A stretch of DNA of 64,000 nucleotides, taken from contig OX336393.1 of NCBI GenBank assembly GCA_946902985.2, positions 52,635,265 to 52,699,264 on the forward strand, in the 5' to 3' direction. The position numbers and the translations under genes were made by a program. Of the stretch, positions 1-11,099 are shown in pieces. The notes under the pieces were generated by a model, which was not told where the DNA came from, did not search any database, and saw only the letters and a program-made list of their open reading frames with translations. Source of the stretch: Meconema thalassinum. Lineage: Eukaryota; Arthropoda; Insecta; Orthoptera; Tettigoniidae. Each line of letters starts with the position of its first letter. Position 1 is the first letter of the stretch.

Positions 1-76
1 TTTCTTTTAAATGTTGTTTTGAATTGTGTTCGTTTAACTGCTATTTATGACTTCCGTTATATCATCATACTGTACA

Positions 77-398
77 TTTTTTTTTTGTCGTGTGGCCTCC
101 TGAGAGGCCGAGTGCAGGTCTTCCTATTCGACGCCCGTGGGCGACCTACGTGCCGGGATGAGAGATGGAATGGTTCTAGATGAATGAAACTAGGCAAGGA
201 TGTGGAAGGAAGCACCCGTGGCCTGTCGGAAAGTATCGTCCCAACATTTGCCTGGTGTTGAAAATGGGGAAACCACTGAAAACCATTTCAAGGACGGCCG
301 AGTGTGGGGCTCAAACCCGTGCATCTACCAAGTCAGCAGAAAGTTTGGCCCCATGACTTAACGCTGCACTTAAGCGAACGTAGCCACCGCTGTCGGTT
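77..398 (-). mobile_element. SINE-A, full length
   Basis: tRNA-headed SINE in reverse orientation: poly-T at the left, then the complement of the 3' tail CAGAAGACCACACG. It is flanked by an exact 10-base target duplication, atactgtaca (67-76 and 399-408). The same family is found at 27785-28102 in + orientation. Confidence 0.85.
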
Positions 399-589
399 AT
401 ACTGTACAATGATTCTGCAAGTTAAGAAAGGAAATCATGAAGGAACTTCGAAGGAAAACTGCCTAATATAAATAAATAAGATTCCCATGTACAATTTTCA
501 TAGGCTTAAAGAAAACAATGTTCGATACAATGCTTATGTAAACATTAATATTACCTTAGTTCAATTTCTAATTGTCTCTATACCGGGGC

Positions 590-650
590 CGATAACCTAG
601 ATGTTAGGCCCCTTAAAACAACAATTATCATCATCATCATCATCATCATA
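590..650 (+). mobile_element. Short SINE/LINE 3' end with (ATC)n tail
   Basis: A GC-rich stretch, ggggccgataacctagatg then ttaggcccc, followed by a (cat)n run. It looks like the 3' terminus of a retroposon with a trinucleotide tail. The 5' part is not recognisable. Confidence 0.35.
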
Positions 651-666
651 GTTGTCTCTATGTTCA

Positions 667-1174
667 GGCGGCTTCAGTGGCGTAGTTGGTAGCATGCTGA
701 GCTTCTATGCCCAAGATCGTGGGTTCAAACCCGGCCGAAGTCGTCGGATTTTTTAAGAGCGTTAAAAATCCCTCAGTATGCCTCCCTTCGGAGGGGAAGT
801 AAAGCCGGCGGTCCCATGTCATAGGTTTATGGCATGTTAAAGAACCTACCACTAATTACACCTGTGTGAAGCTAAATTAATTATAGGTTAAACAACGCTC
901 TAATTAGGTTCCTACGTTCGTCCCAGGAGCCGACTGCAGTGGCGTCTAGTAGCCAGGTTCTGAACTAGTAGTCGTTTAGGGTGGCGTTTGGCGGCAAAAG
1001 TAGAAACTACTTGAAATTCAATGTCTGCAGTCCTTACTTGAATTAAAAACAGATAACACACACTAATACAGTCATCACAATTAACACCGGTTATCAGACA
1101 GATTCTACACATACCCAAAGTACACGGGGCTATATGACCGCGTTGTCGCAGCCCCTAAACTAAGGAACCAACCA
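667..1174 (+). mobile_element. SINE-C, full length (508 bp)
   Basis: Unusually long tRNA-headed SINE. The head has an A-box-like stretch (tggcgtagttggtagcatg) and a B box (ggttcaaaccc). The 3' end forms a ggggct...agcccc hairpin and finishes in aaccaacca. The exact target duplication tctctatgttca lies at 655-666 and 1175-1186. Other copies are at 21.2, 21.9, 28.5 and 58.0 kb. Confidence 0.85.
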
Positions 1175-1227
1175 TCTCTATGTTCATGCATATGTATTGA
1201 ACGTGTTTGCATGTAACTTAATTTCTA

Positions 1228-1453
1228 CTGGCTGCGGGGTTCAGTTGTAACGTTCTCGCCTGCTGGGCCCAAGGTTGCAGGTTAGAATCCTGGCGCAGTC
1301 AGTTGGCATTTGAGGGTGTGCAAATTCAAGGGAGCAGTGTCAGTAGATTTACTGGCACATTAAAGATTCCCTTCGGGGCAAAATTCTAGCACCTCGGCAT
1401 CTCTAAAAGCCGCAGTAGTTAAAAGGGACGTACAACCAATAACATTATTATTA
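1228..1453 (+). mobile_element. SINE-F
   Basis: tRNA-like head with B-box-like ggttagaatcc, then a body ending in ctctaaaagccgcagtag, ttaaaagggacg and an (att)n tail. A diverged fragment of the same family lies at 48480-48612. Confidence 0.6.
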
Positions 1454-1454
1454 T

Positions 1455-2806
1455 TAACTTAATTCATGGAACTTTGTAGGATCATTAGAATTAACTTCCA
1501 TTGTTTGGTCCATATTGACAATTATATCAATTTGTCAACACGTAAAATGCCGCATTGGACCATTAATAATGATCTGTTGTTCTGGTCATAACAAGTTTTT
1601 CCACCCAACAAGTAATTGATGGAAGGAATCGCAAAAAGCAACAATAGGACATTCCACATAGCCTTATACTACCAAAAAAAAAAAAATTTTTTTTTTTTAA
1701 TGAAAGTGTAAAATTAAAAAAGAATTTAATGTGTAATTTTAACAACAACTAGACTAATGAATTGACAAGAAATATTTTATATCCAGTGTAGCCGACTCGA
1801 CAAGAAAGAGCATCCTATGAGGATAGCGTTTGTTCAAGACTTTTAGTGTAAAAGAGTGCCATAGGACAATGAGAACTGTATAAGGGAAGTAATGCATGCT
1901 TTAATTTAGTAATGTTCTTGAGTGTAATATTGTGTGTTTGACATGTTATGATCGGTGACACGGGCTGAAGAAGGGTCAAATAGCACCCGAAACATGTCGC
2001 CCTGAAAAATAAATATTCTTAATCGGGCAATTTTAAGTGTTGATTGGGCGGAATGTTATACCCATTAAATTATAAATTGAAACTTTGTAATTTAAGATAT
2101 GAGTAAAGAGTATTGAAATCCTAGCTACCTTTGATTACTAAAAAAGAGAAGAGCAAAATCAAATGTATCCACTAAAATGGCTTTTATTGACAAAGTTTCT
2201 ATCAAAAATATTTTATAACTATTGAGTCTCCATCTCTTGTGTTGCATACATTTTTGTATACAGTACTTCCAAGTTTAAAACTTTATCTCATATTTCTGTA
2301 ACACTTTCAGTTGTTTTTAAGGACATCAGGTATAAAATAAAATAGTTTTCACTATCTACATTTAATTTTCTAAAATAAACTGTTTCCGACACGCTGAGCA
2401 TACAAGTCCTACAGCTTGCTTGCTGCAATGGAAGATTTGAGAGTGAGAGTGGTGGTCTCTCTATCCCTCCTTGATGGCCATTGGTGGGATTATTAATAAT
2501 ACTGATAATGATGACATTGGTTTACAATCCATTTTAGCTACTGTGGCTTTAGAGACACCAGAGTGAAGGGGTTTTGTAATTTGCCATTAAATCTAGTTTT
2601 TCAAGGTTGTCATATTTCTCTTAAATGCCATCGAACTGAGCCAGGATCAAATTTGCTAACTTTGGTTTTGAAGGCCAATGCTTAACCATGTTGCTCAGCA
2701 ATAAAATGCAGAGCTTAGATATCATGTCCTGGTTCTCACTATTTGCAAATGTCACCAACTACGAATTGTGGAAATAATATAATTTTCTTCTTTTCTCCCC
2801 CCACAG
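1455..2806 (+). other. Intron sequence upstream of exon a
   Basis: AT-rich sequence with no coding potential. It contains an A/T homopolymer run near 1675-1700 and a Penelope-type remnant (annotated separately). The rest shows nothing recognisable. Confidence 0.6.
1945..2090 (+). mobile_element. Penelope-like element 3' remnant with hammerhead-like core
   Basis: Contains CTGAAGA (1965-1971), a GGGT...ACCC stem and GAAAC (1989-1993), followed by attgattgggcggaa. A similar arrangement occurs at 4795-4920. The CTGANGA-stem-GAAAC order recalls the hammerhead ribozymes known in Penelope-like pLTRs. The element body is gone. Confidence 0.45.
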
Positions 2807-3037
2807 ATGCAGGCCTGAATTGTTCAATGGGTGCTTGTGATGACTTGGATGAAGATGAGCCCCCATGTCCTCCAGACTCGACGGTAGACCTCGCAACCCC
2901 TGGCAGTCCATGCATATGTAAACTGTCACGCTGTGTTCAACCGGTTTGTCGACACGGAACTCATCGTGTTCTCAAGCAGAAAGGAAGTAACGTTCCTGGA
3001 GATTGCTGTGATATATATGAGTGTGTCTCGCCCAAAG
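2807..3037 (+). CDS. CRIM1: CRIM1 exon a: degenerate VWC-like module 1
   Basis: 77 codons between a pyrimidine-rich acceptor (ccccccacag) and donor g|gtaaac, phase 1 at both ends. It encodes ten cysteines ending in the VWC-type signature PGDCCDIYEC. Vertebrate CRIM1 has two such modules between the IGFBP domain and the first canonical VWC, each with twelve cysteines. This one lacks the internal CC pair found there, reading PGSPCICKLSRC at that place. An acidic stretch (DDLDEDEPP) follows the second cysteine. It is the first coding exon in the window; the frame running on into the downstream intron is read-through only. Confidence 0.9.
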
Positions 3038-3599
3038 GTAAACATTGTATAAAATACTGTAGTTTACCTCCCTGTTACTATGTCATACAGTAGGCCTACT
3101 TACTTTCAGTTTACCAAACACCATAAAGGTACGTTTTCTTAGAAGCGACTCCAGAAATAGTTGCTTAGGAATCATCGTTCAGTGATCATTACTGGCACAA
3201 ACTAATTTGGGCTTTCCAGGGTGGCTCTGAAGCAGTCTACCAGTACATCACTAGCAGATATGAACTGATTCATAGGTTCATGAATTTTGTTTATTCATTG
3301 GCTGAGAGTAAGATGACTTACTGGCTTTAGACGACAACGAGGATGTCAGGATTGAGTTTTTAGTGTGTGCCAACTTATTGAGAAATGCTACAAGAAATAG
3401 TCAGTTATGCTGTGTTGATATTTTGTAAATCTAGAAGGCATAGAATAGTTCCAAGGGAAAGAACGCTGAGCATCCTGAGGGTTTATGGTATCGAAGGAAG
3501 GCTGCAACTGGTAATCAAAAGTATTTGTGGATAATTAGGCTGCAGTAGGATGAGTTCTTGATTCAAAGTTGTTCTAGGAGTCAGGCAAGGCTGTATGTA

Positions 3600-4080
3600 A
3601 TCTTTCAATCTTCTTCTTCCTCCTCGCCTTTTCCCCGTTACGCGAGGTCGGCTTTCTTAATCCTGAGGCACCACTCATTTCGTTGTAAAGCAGATAGGCC
3701 CAATACTCTCATGTTGTTTGAGATCTGCCGCTCCCTCTCTTTTGCGTAGACATGGAAAGGCACTTCTTCACTACATGATTCTCCGGTCTTCTCATAACAT
3801 GTCCATGCCACCTTAGCCTGGTTTCTAAAAGTTTCTCAGTTATAGGCGCTACTTTGAAACTGCCCCGCACATGTTCATTGTGGAATTTATCTTTGAGAGT
3901 AACTCCACCTGCCCAATGTAACATATGCATTTCAGTGGTATGTAGCTTTTGCTCATGTGCCTTTGTAGTAGCCCATGTTTCACTACCATAGAGTAGGATT
4001 GGTCTTACAGCAGTTTTATAAACAATGACAGAACTTAGATATTTGAATGTTGTTACTCTTGGTACTGGTAATCTTTCAAT
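3600..4080 (-). pseudogene. Non-LTR retrotransposon reverse transcriptase, C-terminal fragment
   Basis: Reading the - strand gives TTFKYL, then TAVRPILLYGSETWATTK, then TRLRWHGHVMRRPEN. These are the thumb and C-terminal signatures of endonuclease-type LINEs. Internal deletion and loss of both ends make it a dead fragment in the intron after exon a. Confidence 0.75.
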
Positions 4081-4599
4081 GCTACTGTTTATTTTATATA
4101 AGGACCATTTGCTGAGGGGAATGGTCTGCCTATATAAGGAATTTAATTATGTAGATGGAAACCAGGTAAGCATTCTGGCTTGACCTGGTTATAATGATAC
4201 ACTGTCGAAGGCTTACAAGCCGACATTAGAACTTCGATTTTAGTACTCTTCAATACATTTCCATTATCACAAATGGATTCTATTAGCATGTTAATATCAT
4301 CTCAAATGCTGGCACAGAACAAAACCAATAGAAATTATGTCTCAGTTAACATCTACAGACCACAGTGAAGTGTGCCTACTACAGAACTGAATCATTACCA
4401 TTTCTTTCACAGTAACGTCTACAAACAACAATGTAACGTGTGTTTATCTTCAAATTTATTATAGTCACCACATATTTTCAGAAGAATTGGACCACATAAC
4501 TATTGCCCAAATGAAGAATGCCCAATACAGTGATCTACAAGATAAAGTGACATTTTAGAGTTTAATCATATTGTGTTTAGATTTCAAATTTCAACTATT

Positions 4600-4608
4600 T
4601 CTTTCTTG

Positions 4609-4651
<43 letters not shown>

Positions 4652-4652
4652 T
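4600..4652 (+). repeat. (TTTC)n microsatellite
   Basis: About twelve near-perfect tttc/cttt units in intron a-b. Confidence 0.95.
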
Positions 4653-4794
4653 ATATTCATTCACTTATTATTTTATTGTATCTTTAGGATAAACATCTAC
4701 CATCTTTCCTTCTGGTGCACCATAATAGGTTTAATGATACGGGTAAGAATGTTTTTTAGTGTTAGCTTTACACCCACCTTTTTCTTTAACATTT
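4653..4794 (+). other. Intron, nothing recognised
   Basis: Short AT-rich spacer. With 4081-4599 on the other side of the microsatellite it shows no feature I can support. Confidence 0.5.
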
Positions 4795-4920
4795 TTGATC
4801 TATATTGGCTGAGAAGGGGCCAAAACAATTAGGCCTCGAAACAAGTCCCCAATGACCAAAAAGTGACCTATTGAAATAAAAGGTATTGATTGATTAGGCG
4901 GAACTTTTGCCACAATTATT
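4795..4920 (+). mobile_element. Second Penelope-like 3' remnant
   Basis: CTGAGAA (4809-4815), a GGGGCC...GGCCTC stem and GAAAC (4838-4842), then attgattaggcggaac, parallel to the copy at 1945-2090. The flanking ATTGG and CCAAT could pair as stem I. Confidence 0.45.
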
Positions 4921-4984
4921 ACTAATTAGAACTTTGGGAAAGAGAAAGGAAGTTTGTATTTTTAGACGACCATTAATCTAGTCA

Positions 4985-5112
4985 TCATAAGCTATGGGAC
5001 TTAAAATTTTATGTGGAATCCAAACCACAGGACATATTTCACTTCGAAAATCTAGCATGCTTCAACTGGGATTTGAACCTGGTCCACCTTGGTGAGAGGC
5101 AAACATTGCCCC
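4985..5112 (-). mobile_element. Degenerate SINE-B fragment
   Basis: Reverse-strand match to the SINE-B head and body: gggatttgaacctggtcc (B box) and ccaccttggtgagaggc, with aatccaaaccacaggaca. Many substitutions; no target duplication seen. Confidence 0.6.
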
Positions 5113-5987
5113 TCAAGTTAGAACTTGAACAGAAATGTAGGGAATATCATGTCAAAAATCAGCATTTCAGCATGTCGGTAGGGAAGAAACACAAGGTGGA
5201 CCATTTTAAGTACGATACTTAGGCTATGTATTCTCACAGGATATCTCATACATAGTTGGAGGTAAGTGATATGAGGGTAGTACAATGATAGCTGGAACAA
5301 ATAGATGGGAGCAATGGCAGGGGGGTACTCATAATGAAGAGATGTCGGCTAAGTTAGAAATGAACATGCTAGATGAGTAGAGTCCCGGAATTTTGGATTT
5401 AACGATATCCGCAAAATATTTCAGCAAACATACATATGTTATCACAACGATATGTATATCCAAAATATTCAATTTTTGATATTGAAGCTGCCAAATATCG
5501 CGAAATAAAGTTATTTTGCAAAATGTGTTATTTTCACCCTAGAATGCTAAACACCAACTAAATGCTGGTAATAAGATTTAAAAAAACATTTTCTTTAAAA
5601 TTAATTGTACTATTTCCATGATCTGTCGTTTTATATTTAAGTTTCTTATTTTCTATAAATGTTTCATAAGATATGGGATAACGAAGTCACTTATCGAGCT
5701 TGATTGTTCGAAGTCCTGAAATCCTGGAAACAATGCTGTGCTTAGCCTATACTTAGGGGACAACACAGGTTTCACGAGTTAGTGACTATGGTAGTTGTGG
5801 AGAATATTTGTTCAAGTAAATGTTAGGTTAGGTATTAAACTCAGTAAAGAAGTAAATGTTAGGTTAGGTATTAAACACAGTAGCCTAAATGTAATTCATT
5901 TGAGTTTTAGTTCTTTGAAAAATGAAAGAAGAAAAAAAGAAACTAGAATAAATTGTTTGTTATTCCTCCAAATGTTTCTATTATTAT
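5113..5987 (+). other. Intron with a short direct duplication
   Basis: AT-rich intron. Around 5815-5882 the segment aaatgttaggttaggtatt is directly duplicated about 36 bases apart. Nothing else recognisable. Confidence 0.5.
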
Positions 5988-8335
5988 TATCTTGATTGGT
6001 CACATTGGACCACTTGAGTCGTTCCACAATCACTTCTTCTTTGAAGGTAGTACTGCTTGGTTCTTGCGCTCTTTCCAGTACTTTTTCATTCTTTCAGATC
6101 GGGATTTTCTCAACTCATCTGAAATATCCATAGGCTTTCTATGTGTCATTTCTGCAGAAAATTTGTGAGTTTTAAGAATGGTGTTAATTTTATTTTTCTC
6201 CTCGGCATCTGTTATCTTAAGTCCAACTGCTTTGAGATCTTGTTGGATTTCTTGGATCCATTTTCCTCCAGTTTTCTTTCCTAGATTTCTCATCACCAGT
6301 TGGCGTACAATTCTGTTTTCTGGAAGCCGTAAGATGTGAAAAAAATATGAAATTCTTTTCTTCTTCATTGTGCTGGTGATTGGATCAATCTCACGATAGA
6401 CAGTTTCATTTGGGAGAATCCTCCAGACTCCCTCAACCTGATACTTTTTATTTATGCACGTTCTAATGATTCTTCTTTCCGTTTTGAGGAGCTGATCAGT
6501 TCTTTGTTCATTTTTAATTTGGAACAGTGTTTCACAAGCATAAGTGGCTTCTGGGAGAGTTACAGTTTTATAATGGTGGATCTTAGTAGCTATTGATAGG
6601 CATTTTTTATTATATGTTGACCAGGTTAGAGATTGTGCCTTTTTCATTTTATTTGTTCTATTTATCCAAGTTACTTTTTCGTTTAAGTTACGTGTTATAA
6701 TTTCTCCAAGATACTTAAATTGAGGAACTAGGTTAATTTTATGATCATTTATATAGACTTCATTTATATCTAAGGGTTTCATAGGCATGATCTCAGTTTT
6801 TTCAAAGGATATCTGTAATCCTATCCCTTGAGCAATTTCTTGGAGACTAGTGATCTGAGTACAAACCTCTTCCTTGTCTAGTGCTAAAAGAGCCAAATCA
6901 TCTGCAAATCCTAAGCAGTTTATTTTTATTGATGGTTTTGTTCCAATTTTGATGTTAGGAGGGTTTTCCTTTTGCCAAACCTTCATGATATAATCAAGAG
7001 CCACATTGAAAAGCAGAGGGGATAATCCATCACCTTGTCTGAGACCAGTTTTTACTGAGAAAGCTGTTGATATTTCTCCCCTAAATTTAACTTTCGAATT
7101 TGTGTTTGTTAATGTTAATTGAATGATTTTTATCAATTTAGGATGGAGACCATATGATCTGAGGATTTTTAGCAGTGTCAGCCTATGAATACTATCATAG
7201 GCTTTTTTGAAATCTATAAAAGAGATAAAGAGTTGCTTATTTCTGTTTTTGTAATATTCCATTATTAATTTCAGACTAAGGATTTGGTCTGGACAACTTC
7301 TGTAAGGGCGAAATCCTCCTTGATATTCTCCAAGTTGTGGTTCCAGAATGTTTTTGATCCTGTTGTAAATTATGCGAGAGAAAATTTTATATGTGCAGTC
7401 CAGAAGGGTAATTCCTCTGTAGTTATCTGGGTTCGTTTTGTCTCCTTTCTTAAATAATGGATGGATTATTCCTATGGTCCAGTGTGCAGGAATTTCTTCA
7501 GTAATCCACATTTTAACTAGATGTTGATGAAGATTTATAATCGCAGGTTTACCAGCATTTTTCCAGATTTCAGCAAAGACTAAGTCTTCGCCACAAGTTT
7601 TGTAATTTTTTTGTTCTTTAATTGCGAGTTCTACTTCATTAATGTTTGGAGGATTTATTAAATCAGGTGAAGTTAAAATAGGTGTATCAGTGTTTACTTG
7701 CAGGGTTTCCAGTGGATCATCACAATTTAACAGTTTCTCGAATGCTTCTGCAAGGATCTCTGTATTTTCTTGGTTAGAATGTGCTAACTTTCCCGTTTGA
7801 TTTTTCAACATTAATGTTGGAGCTTCAAATTTTTTAAGATATTTACCAAATGTTTTGTAATAATCTCGAGATTGCTTTTTCTTGAAATCGTCTTCTATCT
7901 TTTCCAGTGTATTCTTAAGATGATTACGTTTCGTTTGTCTGATGATTTTATGGGTTAATTTTCTTTGTATAGTTAGTTCTAAATTTGATTCTTCTGACTT
8001 TAGAGCTTGATGTTTTATCCATGCTTGGTGTCTTTTCTCTATTGCTTGATCACAATCTACATTCCACCATTCATGTTTTTTCCTTGGATTTATTGGTGCT
8101 AACTCCTCTGCTATTGATTTTAATTTAGTGATTAATTCGTCCAATGTTTTAGTGTTGAGAGATTCTTCTCCTGTTCTTTCACAGTACTCTATATTTTTTA
8201 TTAAGGTAGATGGATCAAATTTCCTCCTATTGTTATTATTAGGTTTTTTTTTGGCCATTGGAGTTAATTTTATTTTTATCTTTACCACATAGTGGTCTGA
8301 TCCTGAGTCAACTCCCCTTAGAACCTTGACATTCT
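5988..8335 (-). mobile_element. Non-LTR retrotransposon, 5'-truncated, with intact 752-codon RT frame
   Basis: The - strand carries an uninterrupted frame (8288-6030, open back to about 8330) that starts inside the end of an apurinic-type endonuclease (SGSDHYVV) and runs through a reverse transcriptase. Motifs: NYRGITLLD, GGFRPYRSCPDQ, FIDFKKAYDSIHR, GLRQGDGLSPLLFN, catalytic FADD, then the thumb and a Lys-rich end. The frame therefore does not start at a natural initiation codon. The 3' end carries an (AAT)n tail. A degraded copy of the 3' end is at 26168. It is an EN-type LINE; I cannot fix the clade. Confidence 0.88.
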
Positions 8336-9440
8336 ACATTCTATAGTGTTCATTATTTAACCAAATCCATGCACCATACTCTAAGCACTCTCACACCTCA
8401 CTTCTTCTATTTCACCAATATGGATATTTCATTTCACTGCTTTGAAAAATTAATTTCACTGCTTTAATAGTACATTATGCGATGAGCCTATAATGGCAAA
8501 AATTAAGACACGAGTATGTTTATAAAACGAGCGAAGCGAGTCTTATAATTTTCATACGAGTGTCTTAATTACCATTATAGGCGAGTTGCATACGACTGTT
8601 TATGTTCAACGATAATTATAACTTTATTTTATTTTATGTTCGAACAGAAATATTCATAAATATTTGTCAAGATTCAGTTGCTTGAATTTAGTGATCAGAG
8701 TGCTATAGCTGACTTTGCTGTCTGTGCTATACAAGTTCTCTGACCCACACATGCGCTCTGTCTGCTTGACAATACCATATGCTTACAACCTGCCGATCTG
8801 CACCATGTCGTTCTAGTGTGTTTATATTAACAGCAGCATTCACTAAAATTTCGGCAAAATCCTACGAATGCAATGCCCTGTGGAGAAATTGGAGTTGCGG
8901 ATATTAAGGTACAGTGCTATTTATTTTGCAATATTCCACAGTTTGTTTATGCAAACGAACGGTGCACACTTTCCATGTCAGGATAGGGTAGGATGGTGTG
9001 TTGCAAACTTCTGGACGTAGATTCCTAAATTTCATGCATATTTCATAGTATTTTCCTGTTACCGTAAAGGTTCGTGCTGACTTTGTCTTTGTGTTTGGGA
9101 TTGTAACTACCATGGTTGATCCGATATACCGTACATTGTCAACTTTCAAATCATGTAATTCATGTCAGACATGTTAGATTTTGAATGCATGTGCGAAACT
9201 AACCTTGCCTAATTGGTCAATTAATGAGCTCTGATTGGTTCGAGAAACTGTTTCATAATGGAAAAGAATAGTAGGCTATTTTAATGACCCCCATTATGAT
9301 ACTGTTTTCTGACATAAAATATTTACATTTCAGCATCGTCAAACATAAATCCTTTTATATTACCATTAGATGAGGCATGGGGAGGAGTGATTACATAAGA
9401 GGTTAATGAACTCGGCTACAGAGGGTAAGAGAAGCAGAGG
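8336..9440 (+). other. Intron segment with hairpin, otherwise unassigned
   Basis: AT-rich sequence between the LINE and the hAT element. It holds the hairpin at 8486-8582. No supported gene; the 81-codon frame on the - strand shows no family features. Confidence 0.5.
8486..8582 (+). repeat. 97-nt imperfect inverted repeat (hairpin)
   Basis: gcctataatgg...attaagacacgagtatg pairs with catacgagtgtcttaat...ccattataggc around the centre gagcgaagcgag. Probably the end or core of a small inverted-repeat transposable element. Confidence 0.75.
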
Positions 9441-10141
9441 CAGGCAGGATTCAAGGGGGGGTCACGGAGGTCATGAACCCCCCAAACGGAGACCAAATTT
9501 TTTTGCAAACTCAAGAAACGAAAACACAATAACCAGACAAATAAAACTTAACGAATTTTAACTGAGAAACAGTTTTTTTTCATTTTTTTTCAATACTGAA
9601 AATATCTTTATTGCAATTATTATGTTGTATTACAACTGTACATATTTACAACTTCATACCTGTTATAAAAAAACGATTATTTATATAACAAAATCAACTC
9701 GTCTATTTTGTTTAGCAAACCTTGTGATTACCGAATCGATGTCTATAGTGATGTCACGATGAATGTGCAGCAATGCATGGATAGGAATTTGGGGCTTTTT
9801 TCACACCAACAATTTTTGCCGATGTCCAAACTGCAAGCTTGGTTGGCAATTTAAGCTGTGACTTTCTCCCTTTGTCGGTACCAACTCGACTTGCCGAAAC
9901 TGTAACGTACCTTGATACTTTTCTCGAAGCTCGATGTAAAAGTCGCAAAACACGCCGTTGCAATTTGTACGAATATTTTTGGTGCACTAAACGAATCAAA
10001 TTTCTATCCATGTAGCTTGCAAAAATATTGGTCTGGTTTTGTACGTTTGGTTATTTTGTGATTGCGTTGTTAGTGATACCATTTTTCTTAACAATTTCGA
10101 TTCTGTGACCCCCCCAAAGCCAAACTCTAGATCCGCGCCTG
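9441..10141 (+). mobile_element. Non-autonomous hAT-type element (701 bp)
   Basis: Flanked by the exact 8-base duplication agcagagg (9433-9440 and 10142-10149). Ends are CAGGCAGGATTC and, reversed, CAGGCGCGGATC, with G/C runs (aggggggg / ccccccc) just inside. 8-bp duplication plus CAGG-type ends fit hAT elements. No transposase frame inside. Confidence 0.75.
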
Positions 10142-10385
10142 AGCAGAGGAGGTGATGACTAGATTCAGTGTAGACTGATTTCAAAGTGAGAGGAGTAGAA
10201 GCATAGGAGGCTGCAGTGCTACTGGTAATCAGGGATCATGGAGGAGACTTATTCACAAACAGAGGTTTTCAGACTAGGCTGGATGTTGAAAGGCAAAATG
10301 TGTGTATGGTATGTGTAGGCTATGTATTGAGCCATTCACACATGTTTGGAGGAAATGTTAAGTGCTGGTGTAACTGTGCTTGCAG

Positions 10386-10622
10386 AGAAGAACTGCACTG
10401 AAGTGGTGTGTCCAAAGGATCCTGCTGAATGTCCCCCCGACAGCTACAGTCTTCCCAGTGTCAGAGCGCCACATGACTGCTGTTCAGTACACCAGGGATG
10501 CAAATGTCTTCCCCGGGAATGTGAAATGGCAAACTGCAGCCAGGGACAGATCGTGAGGAAGGTTCAGGAAGGGAATGATAAACCTGGAACCTGCTGCTCT
10601 GTGTACGAGTGCCTGAATCCTG
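10386..10622 (+). CDS. CRIM1: CRIM1 exon b: VWC-like module 2
   Basis: 79 codons, acceptor tgcttgcag, consensus donor g|gtaagt, phase 1-1. Twelve cysteines, including an internal CC (HDCCSVHQGC) and a terminal CC (GTCCSVYEC). This is the full pattern of the vertebrate modules, unlike the two neighbouring exons. It follows a 7.3-kb intron filled by a LINE and a hAT element. The junction codon with exon a is GAG. The apparent ATG just upstream and the frame beyond the donor are intronic. Confidence 0.9.
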
Positions 10623-11099
10623 GTAAGTCTTTCAAAGAATGCAAACATAACCGTAAATGTCGAGTTAATGGCCCTGTCTACAAGGTAAAGACAAGATGTT
10701 CAGCAAAGAACATATAGCCTACTTTCTTCTAAATGTATGGGTATAGTTTTGTCCATATCAATGTGCATAAGTAAAGTACAGAGTCTCACTTTCACAGACT
10801 AGGAATATCCTAAACAGATAGCTTACAGGTACTATGTGGGACCGTTTTGCTCTTTAGTTCAAATAACATTGCAAATAACACACAATAGGCTGTTACAAAC
10901 GCTTCAAAATAAACATTTATTGTATTATGAACTTCATTATGTCATTCTTCAAGTTTGATGCATATAGAATGTGAATGGAACACCAACCAATGAAGTCCCA
11001 TATAGAACAGTCATGACATCTGGTAGAAAAGTTTCATATAGAGATATTGTGTTAGAGATATTTCTATGCATTTACATGCCCTTACATGGTATCGCATGG
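10623..11099 (+). other. Start of intron b-c
   Basis: AT-rich. A ~60-base piece at 10691-10752 recurs at 59999-60058 (aagatgttcag...aagaacata...gcctactttct). Nothing else recognised. Confidence 0.5.

Noticed and set aside
669..740. tRNA gene candidates at SINE heads (also 27298, 27790, 35810, 38010, 48640, 54665)
   Set aside because: They have A- and B-box-like words, but each is the head of a repeated, duplication-flanked SINE, not a free tRNA gene with a clean cloverleaf and terminator.
5815..5882. Telomere-like ttaggttagg words
   Set aside because: Only two TTAGG units twice within a short direct duplication; no array.
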